A stretch of 10,121 bases of DNA from Oscillospiraceae bacterium. Lineage in GTDB: Bacteria; Bacillota; Clostridia; Oscillospirales; Oscillospiraceae. Numbering within the stretch: position 1 is the stretch's first letter; every line of letters starts with the position of its first letter. Of this stretch, positions 6,901 through 10,121 are shown one piece after another. The stretch is from contig JAFTGG010000196.1 in the NCBI GenBank assembly GCA_017458025.1, forward strand, positions 1-10,121. The letters run 5' to 3'. The position numbers and the translations under genes are program-made. Under the pieces are notes generated by a model that was not told where the DNA came from, did no database searches, and saw nothing but the letters and a program-made list of their open reading frames with translations.

Positions 6901-6906
6901 TGAAAA

Positions 6907-6931
6907 ATATTTTGTAAATTTTGTAAAATAT
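6907..6931. promoter_or_regulatory. Candidate operator between divergent promoters
   Basis: Two exact head-to-tail copies of TTTTGTAAA (6910-6918 and 6919-6927) lie inside a 25-bp near-palindrome. Arms ATATTTT/AAAATAT are perfect, and 10 of 12 position pairs are complementary around base 6919. It sits exactly between the minus-strand -35 (6895-6900) and the plus-strand -35 (6934-6939). The 63-residue Cro/CI-type protein encoded just downstream is the obvious candidate binder, which would make its operon autoregulated. This assignment is an inference. Confidence 0.5.
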
Positions 6932-6933
6932 AC

Positions 6934-6962
6934 TTGACAAAATGTCGAGGCGGTGTTATGCT
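6934..6962 (+). promoter_or_regulatory. Promoter of the membrane protein-regulator operon
   Basis: A perfect TTGACA (6934-6939) and TATGCT (6957-6962) are spaced by 17 nt. The leader before the ATG at 6996 would be about 27 nt. Confidence 0.72.
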
Positions 6963-6995
6963 CCGAAGCATCGAAGCAAACGGAGGTGCACAGAT

Positions 6996-7514
6996 ATGTA
7001 TAAGGTATTGGGCTTCCTCGTCGGCGCGGTGTGTGCGACGCTCGTGGCGCTGCTTGCAAGACACCTGATGATTCGCAAAAACGGCAAGCCGGAGTACGAC
7101 GAGCGGCAGAGGCTGGTGCGCGGCAAGGCCTTCGAGTACGGCTTTTACGCGCTGCTGCTCTACAACGCGATCTACGCTATGGCCTGCGCCGCCGCGGAGC
7201 GCGAGCTGATGGAGCCGATGCTCAGCGGCGTTTTCGGCGTCTACGTCGGGCTGCTCGTTCTGGGACTTTATACGATCCGGAAGGGCGCGTTTTTCCCAGT
7301 CGGCGCGCCGCAGGGGGCGAAGGTCGGGCTCCTGTTCGCGATGGGCGTTCTCTGCGCGGTCATGTCGGCGCGCTACGCGCAAAGCGGGGCGCTCGTTGCG
7401 GACGGTATGCTGACGCTCGAATGCCTCCAGCCGATCGCCGCCCTCACGTTCTTCGCGCTCGGCGTGGCGATCCTGCTCCGCCGGCGGCGCGACAGGCGGG
7501 AGGAAGCCGAATGA
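6996..7514 (+). CDS. Five-helix membrane protein of unknown function with a YDERQ motif
   Basis: This 172-residue protein has five likely membrane helices (about residues 4-22, 46-66, 76-93, 108-125 and 146-161). A short polar loop holds GKPEYDERQRLVRGKAFEYG (30-49), and the tail is highly basic (LRRRRDRREEAE). The DERQ-x-x-x-x-x-KA pattern after helix 1 is one I associate with small uncharacterised membrane proteins of Firmicutes that are encoded beside a tiny Cro/CI regulator, as here; I do not recognise a function. The ATG follows GGAGGTG with 8 nt spacing. A longer in-frame version from 6942 would start inside the promoter and is unlikely. The stop overlaps the next start codon in ATGA, so the two proteins are translationally coupled and probably act as a unit. 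Confidence 0.82.
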   Translation: MYKVLGFLVGAVCATLVALLARHLMIRKNGKPEYDERQRLVRGKAFEYGFYALLLYNAIYAMACAAAERELMEPMLSGVFGVYVGLLVLGLYTIRKGAFFPVGAPQGAKVGLLFAMGVLCAVMSARYAQSGALVADGMLTLECLQPIAALTFFALGVAILLRRRRDRREEAE

Positions 7515-7702
7515 AGAACCTCCGGCTAAAGGCCGCGCGCGCGGCGAAAGACCTCAGCCAGCAGCAGCTGGCTGAGGCCGTCGGCGTTTCGCGCCAGACC
7601 ATCAACGCCATCGAAAAGGGCGACTACAACCCGACGATCCGTCTCTGCCTCGCGATCTGCAAGGCGCTGGACAAGACGCTGGACGAGCTGTTTTGGGAAT
7701 AA
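7511..7702 (+). CDS. Small Cro/CI-type (XRE) helix-turn-helix regulator
   Basis: This 63-residue protein is almost only a DNA-binding domain: MKNLRLKAARAAKDLSQQQL, then AEAVGVSRQTINAIEKGDYN, then PTIRLCLAICKALDKTLDELF. The helix-turn-helix lies at about residues 15-36 (LSQQQLAEAVGVSRQTINAIE), with the recognition helix around VSRQTINAIE. Proteins of this minimal type bind DNA as dimers and often control their own operon. The gene overlaps the preceding membrane-protein gene by ATGA and ends 9 nt before a strong terminator. The 25-bp near-palindrome at 6907-6931 is a likely target. No sensor domain is present, so a signal may come through the partner membrane protein; that is inference. Confidence 0.93.
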   Translation: MKNLRLKAARAAKDLSQQQLAEAVGVSRQTINAIEKGDYNPTIRLCLAICKALDKTLDELFWE

Positions 7703-7711
7703 CTGCCTACG

Positions 7712-7736
7712 GAGGCGCGAAAGCGCCTCTTTTTTT
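7712..7736 (+). terminator. Intrinsic terminator after the regulator gene
   Basis: GAGGCGC-GAAA-GCGCCTC (7712-7729) is a 7-bp GC stem with a stable GNRA tetraloop followed by seven T residues. Confidence 0.95.
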
Positions 7737-7750
7737 GCGCTCTTTTTCCG

Positions 7751-7779
7751 TTGACGAAATCGGGGAAACGACGTATAAT
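7751..7779 (+). promoter_or_regulatory. Promoter of the methyltransferase-ecfA operon
   Basis: TTGACG (7751-7756) and a perfect TATAAT (7774-7779) are spaced by 17 nt, giving a leader of about 23 nt before the ATG at 7809. Confidence 0.85.
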
Positions 7780-7808
7780 ACCTTGATTTATTGTGGAGAG
7801 GTATCGCC

Positions 7809-8672
7809 ATGTGGATCGCGGACGGATGGAAGGATTATGAGCTGCTGGACTGCGGCGGGGGCGAAAAGCTCGAACGCTGGGGACGGCAGATATTGGTGCG
7901 TCCCGACCCGCAGGCAATCTGGGAGTCCAAGCGCGAAAACCCCGGCTGGAAGAGGGCGCAGGGACGCTACTTCCGCTCGTCCGAGGGCGGCGGCCATTGG
8001 GAAAAGGACAGGCTCCCCGAGCAGTGGCAGGTCAAGTACCGCGATCTGACGTTCAACGTCAAGCCCATGAATTTCAAGCATACGGGCTTGTTCCCCGAGC
8101 AGGCGGTCAATTGGGACTTCGCCCGCGAGAAGCTCCAAAACGCGGGACGCCCCATTAAAGTCTTAAACCTCTTTGCCTACACCGGCGGCGCGACGGCCGC
8201 CTGCGCCGCCGCGGGCGCGCAGGTCTGCCACGTCGACGCGGCGAAGGGTATGGTCGCATGGGCGCGCGAGAACGCGAAAGCGAGCGGCCTTGAGGCCGCG
8301 CCGGTGCGCTGGATCGTCGACGACTGCGCCAAGTTCGTCGAGCGGGAAATCAGACGCGGCAAGACCTACGACGCCATCATTCTCGACCCGCCGAGCTACG
8401 GGCGCGGCCCGAGCGGCGAGGTCTGGAAGCTGGAGGACAACCTGTTCCCCTTCCTCAAGCTCTGCGCGCAGGTGCTCTCCGACAGGCCGCTGTTCGTGAT
8501 TTTAAACAGCTATACCACCGGCCTCGCGCCCTCGGTGTTGGGCTATATGCTCCACCTGCTGCTCGCCGAGAAATACGGCGGCAAGGTGACGTGGGACGAG
8601 CTGGGGCTGCCGGTGACGGATACGGGATTATGTCTACCGTGTGGCGCGACCGGACGCTGGTTCAGCGAGTAA
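7809..8672 (+). CDS. Class I SAM-dependent RNA methyltransferase, RlmI/RlmK-like catalytic domain without PUA
   Basis: This 287-residue cytoplasmic protein resembles the catalytic half of the 23S rRNA cytosine methyltransferases RlmI and RlmK-like (COG1092). The SAM-binding motif I is LNLFAYTGGATAAC (119-132). It is followed by CHVDAAKGMVAWARENAKASGL (two parts, 140-161) and the acceptor-site motif ILDPPSYGRGPSGEVWKLED (191-210). The NFKHTGLFPEQAVNWDF segment (88-104) is characteristic of this group, where it precedes motif I. RlmI itself has an N-terminal PUA domain and about 390-400 residues; here the N-terminal 85 residues do not look like PUA, so RNA target and position are uncertain. I chose ATG 7809, with GGAGAGGT upstream, over an in-frame TTG at 7791. 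It lies 14 nt before ecfA1, with no terminator between. Confidence 0.85.
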   Translation: MWIADGWKDYELLDCGGGEKLERWGRQILVRPDPQAIWESKRENPGWKRAQGRYFRSSEGGGHWEKDRLPEQWQVKYRDLTFNVKPMNFKHTGLFPEQAVNWDFAREKLQNAGRPIKVLNLFAYTGGATAACAAAGAQVCHVDAAKGMVAWARENAKASGLEAAPVRWIVDDCAKFVEREIRRGKTYDAIILDPPSYGRGPSGEVWKLEDNLFPFLKLCAQVLSDRPLFVILNSYTTGLAPSVLGYMLHLLLAEKYGGKVTWDELGLPVTDTGLCLPCGATGRWFSE

Positions 8673-8686
8673 AAAGGGATAATGTT

Positions 8687-9661
8687 ATGTCAACTATCAT
8701 ACAAACCGACAATCTAACCTACACCTACTCCGGCGACGAGGAGACGGCGGCGACGGTCGCGTTGGACGGCGTGACGCTGGAGATCGAGCGCGGCAGCTTT
8801 GTGGTCGTGCTGGGGCACAACGGCAGCGGCAAATCGACGCTTGCCAAGACGTTCAACGCGGTGCTGCTGCCCAGCGGCGGCACGGTCTACGTCGACGGCA
8901 TGGACACCGGGGATGAGGCGCTGCTGCTCGAAATCCGCCGCCGCGTGGGCATGGTGTTTCAGAACCCCGACAACCAGATCGTCGCCAACGTGGTCGAGGA
9001 GGACGTGGCGTTCGCGCCGGAGAACCTCGGCGTGCCGACGGAGGAAATACGGCGGCGCGTGGACGACGCGCTGGAGGCGGTGGGCATGACGGACTTCACG
9101 CTCCACGCGCCGCACCTGCTCTCGGGCGGGCAGAAGCAGCGCATCGCCATCGCGGGCGTGCTGGCGATGCTGCCGGAGTGCATCGTGCTGGACGAGGCGA
9201 CGGCGATGCTCGACCCCATCGGCCGGCGCGAGGTGCTGAACGTGATCGAGGGGCTGCACCGCGAAAAGGACGTGACGGTGGTGCTGATTACGCACCACAT
9301 GAACGAGGCGGAGCAGGCCGACCGCGTGATCGTGATGAACGACGGGCGTCTCGCGATGGACGGCACGCCGCGCGAGGTGTTCTCCCGCGCGGAGGAGCTG
9401 GCGGACATGGGACTTGCGACGCCCGATACCATCGCGCTGCTGCGGGAGCTCAAGGCGGCGGGCGTCGACATCCCGACGGACGCGGTCACGGTCGACGACT
9501 GCATCGATGCGGTCATGAATGTGTTCGCCGGTTGCGCCGGCAAGGCTGCGCAGGAGGTTCCGCCTGCGGGCGGAGTGACTTTTTTGCTGCCAAAAAAGAC
9601 ACCAAAAAACCACTTAAACCTGTGGTTTAAGAATCCCTTTTACTGCTCCGGTAGATTGTGA
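8687..9661 (+). CDS. ecfA1: Energy-coupling factor transporter ATPase EcfA1, with abnormal C-terminal tail
   Basis: EcfA1 is one of two ATPases that drive group II ECF importers, which share one EcfA1-EcfA2-EcfT module among several vitamin-binding S components. Seen here are Walker A GHNGSGKST (43-51), Q-loop FQNPDNQ (91-97), ABC signature LSGGQKQR (145-152), Walker B CIVLDEATAMLD (165-176), and the switch His in THH (202-204). The C-terminal domain ends normally near DDCIDAVMNVF (270-280), at about base 9526. The frame then continues for 44 residues of low-complexity sequence (AGCAGKAAQEVPPAGG... to NPFYCSGRL) that lies in hairpin-rich DNA and resembles nothing expected in EcfA. Usual length is about 280; here it is 324. 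The start ATG has a modest AAGGGA site. Activity is probably retained because every catalytic motif is intact. Confidence 0.93.
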   Translation: MSTIIQTDNLTYTYSGDEETAATVALDGVTLEIERGSFVVVLGHNGSGKSTLAKTFNAVLLPSGGTVYVDGMDTGDEALLLEIRRRVGMVFQNPDNQIVANVVEEDVAFAPENLGVPTEEIRRRVDDALEAVGMTDFTLHAPHLLSGGQKQRIAIAGVLAMLPECIVLDEATAMLDPIGRREVLNVIEGLHREKDVTVVLITHHMNEAEQADRVIVMNDGRLAMDGTPREVFSRAEELADMGLATPDTIALLRELKAAGVDIPTDAVTVDDCIDAVMNVFAGCAGKAAQEVPPAGGVTFLLPKKTPKNHLNLWFKNPFYCSGRL

Positions 9662-9743
9662 CGTGTCTTTCCGGCGCGCCTTAATCGAGGCAAAGAAGCT
9701 CAAGCGGAAGCCCAAAGCAGCGGCAAGCGGAAATCGAGAAACG

Positions 9744-9792
9744 GCGTATCGGCAAGAAGCGCCGGAAACAGCACCACATCATACCGATACGC
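9744..9792. repeat. 9-bp perfect stem with 31-nt loop inside the ecfA1-ecfA2 spacer
   Basis: GCGTATCGG (9744-9752) and CCGATACGC (9784-9792) are exact complements. The loop contains the right half of a second 10-bp pairing (TTTCCGGCGC at 9668-9677 with GCGCCGGAAA at 9759-9768), so the two stems would form a pseudoknot-like or alternating fold. Confidence 0.6.
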
Positions 9793-9865
9793 AACAAGCG
9801 TTTTTCTCTTTTCAAGAAAAAGAGAAAAGGCGGTGTCAGGTTCGCCCCGTAAGCTCTACGGAAGT

Positions 9866-9911
9866 TTGAAACCATTTCTCTTTTGGTGCGCCAAAAGAGA
9901 AACGGTTTCAA
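9866..9911. repeat. Large palindrome just upstream of ecfA2
   Basis: A 21-bp stem with one mismatch has a TGCG tetraloop; the inner arms are CTCTTTTGG/CCAAAAGAG and the outer ends are TTGAAACC/GGTTTCAA. It ends 4 nt before the GAGAGG ribosome site of ecfA2, so in the transcript it would place a strong stem beside the start region. Lacking a T-tract, it is not a classical terminator. Confidence 0.85.
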
Positions 9912-9928
9912 GTTGAGAGGATATAGTT

Positions 9929-10121
9929 TTGGAAGAGATCATCAAGGTTGAAAACTTAACCCATACCTACGGGATCGGCACGCCGTTTGAGCGCAGCGCG
10001 GTGGAGGGCATGAGCCTTTCCGTCTACCGCGGCGAGCTGCTGGGCCTCATCGGCCACACCGGCAGCGGCAAGTCGACGCTGATCCAGCACCTCAACGGGC
10101 TGCTCAAGCCCACCGGGGGGC
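9929..10121 (+). CDS. ecfA2: Energy-coupling factor transporter ATPase EcfA2, N-terminal part (cut by window edge)
   Basis: EcfA2 is the second ATPase of the ECF vitamin importer and pairs with EcfA1 and the membrane scaffold EcfT. The visible 64 residues read [40 protein letters not shown], then [10 protein letters not shown] as Walker A, followed by [14 protein letters not shown]. The E-x-x-A-(V/L) step after the TYG-x-GTPFE stretch is typical of EcfA2 rather than EcfA1. The best start is the TTG at 9929, with GAGAGG (9915-9920) 8 nt upstream; an in-frame stop at 9914-9916 rules out a longer protein, and no ATG or GTG lies between. The gene is normally adjacent to or overlapping ecfA1, but here a 267-nt spacer separates them. 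EcfT is expected to follow beyond the window. Confidence 0.93.
   Translation, partial: MEEIIKVENLTHTYGIGTPFERSAVEGMSLSVYRGELLGLIGHTGSGKSTLIQHLNGLLKPTGG

Larger units (their letters stand above)
9527..9911. repeat. Hairpin-rich apparently non-coding segment interrupting ecfA1-ecfA2
   Basis: This segment begins where canonical EcfA1 should end and stops just before the ecfA2 ribosome site. It contains at least seven inverted repeats: 9527-9541, 9549-9568 (overlapping 9559-9574), 9579-9598 (CTTTTTTG/CAAAAAAG), 9613-9631 (CTTAAACC/GGTTTAAG), 9744-9792, 9801-9829, 9847-9861 and 9866-9911. A further 10-bp pairing joins 9668-9677 to 9759-9768. Base composition and purine-rich runs differ from the flanking coding DNA. 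No credible protein is encoded: the short frames on either strand read through the palindromes. It could be a composite of palindromic repeat elements or a structured RNA; a transposition mechanism is not visible. In the part after the ecfA1 stop (9662-9928) I see no gene. Confidence 0.65.

Noticed and set aside
6839..6940. N-terminal extension of QueH by 34 residues
   Set aside because: The extension covers the operon's own promoter and is AT-rich and hydrophobic; the internal ATG has a clear ribosome site and gives the usual QueH start.
8591..8686. Extended EcfA1 start overlapping the methyltransferase gene
   Set aside because: The extra 32 residues overlap the methyltransferase in another frame, and ABC ATPases begin a few residues before the conserved T-Y-S strand, as with the ATG at 8687.
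9801..9829. TTTTCTCTTTT/AAAAGAGAAAA stem as an ecfA1 terminator
   Set aside because: The stem has almost no GC pairs and is not followed by a T-tract on either strand; it fits better as one of the repeat hairpins of the segment.
9663..9911. Two small opposing frames (68 and 76 codons) in the ecfA1-ecfA2 spacer
   Set aside because: Both read through strong palindromes, have no convincing ribosome site, and give low-complexity K/R- or F/R-rich products with no recognisable domain.

Overview
The window is about 10 kb of GC-rich bacterial chromosome with AT-rich gaps between genes. Strong AGGAGG-type ribosome binding sites, a PheS with a four-cysteine insert, a QueH-type queuosine enzyme, PlsY-type acyltransferases and an EcfA1/EcfA2 pair together point to a high-GC member of the Clostridia (Bacillota), possibly Oscillospirales-like. 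I cannot name a genus from the sequence alone. No rRNA, tRNA, CRISPR array, integrase or transposase is visible.

Layout. Positions 1-2064 (minus): pheS then pheT, the two subunits of phenylalanyl-tRNA synthetase; pheT runs off the left edge. Positions 2065-2311 hold the divergent promoters of pheST and the next gene, separated by a perfect 21-bp inverted repeat. Positions 2312-4815 (plus): a purine-type phosphoribosyltransferase, two tandem terminators, then adenine deaminase (ade) with its own likely promoter. Positions 4816-5007 separate convergent genes and hold three strong stem-loops. Positions 5007-6838 (minus): queH followed by two tandem, diverged plsY-like genes, with 4-nt and 10-nt gaps, read from one promoter. 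Positions 6839-6995 are a divergent promoter region with a candidate operator. Positions 6996-7702 (plus): a five-helix membrane protein overlapping a 63-residue Cro/CI-type regulator, closed by a textbook terminator. Positions 7809-8672: a stand-alone rRNA-methyltransferase-like protein. Positions 8687-9661: ecfA1. Positions 9929-10121: the start of ecfA2, cut by the right edge.

Function. Most of the window is housekeeping: tRNA charging, purine salvage, phospholipid or lipid acylation, tRNA queuosine modification, RNA methylation and vitamin uptake. Four things stand out. (1) A hairpin-packed, apparently non-coding segment of about 385 bp (9527-9911) sits between ecfA1 and ecfA2, which are normally tightly packed, and it seems to supply an abnormal 44-residue C-terminal tail to EcfA1. 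(2) Both PlsY copies lack the motif-1 arginine, and have Thr for Ser, at positions reported as essential in the family. (3) A 25-bp near-palindrome built on a 9-bp tandem repeat lies exactly between the queH and membrane-protein promoters. (4) Two long inverted repeats (2154-2198 and 4827-4891) look like small palindromic repeat elements. I found no clear new defence or mobile system.
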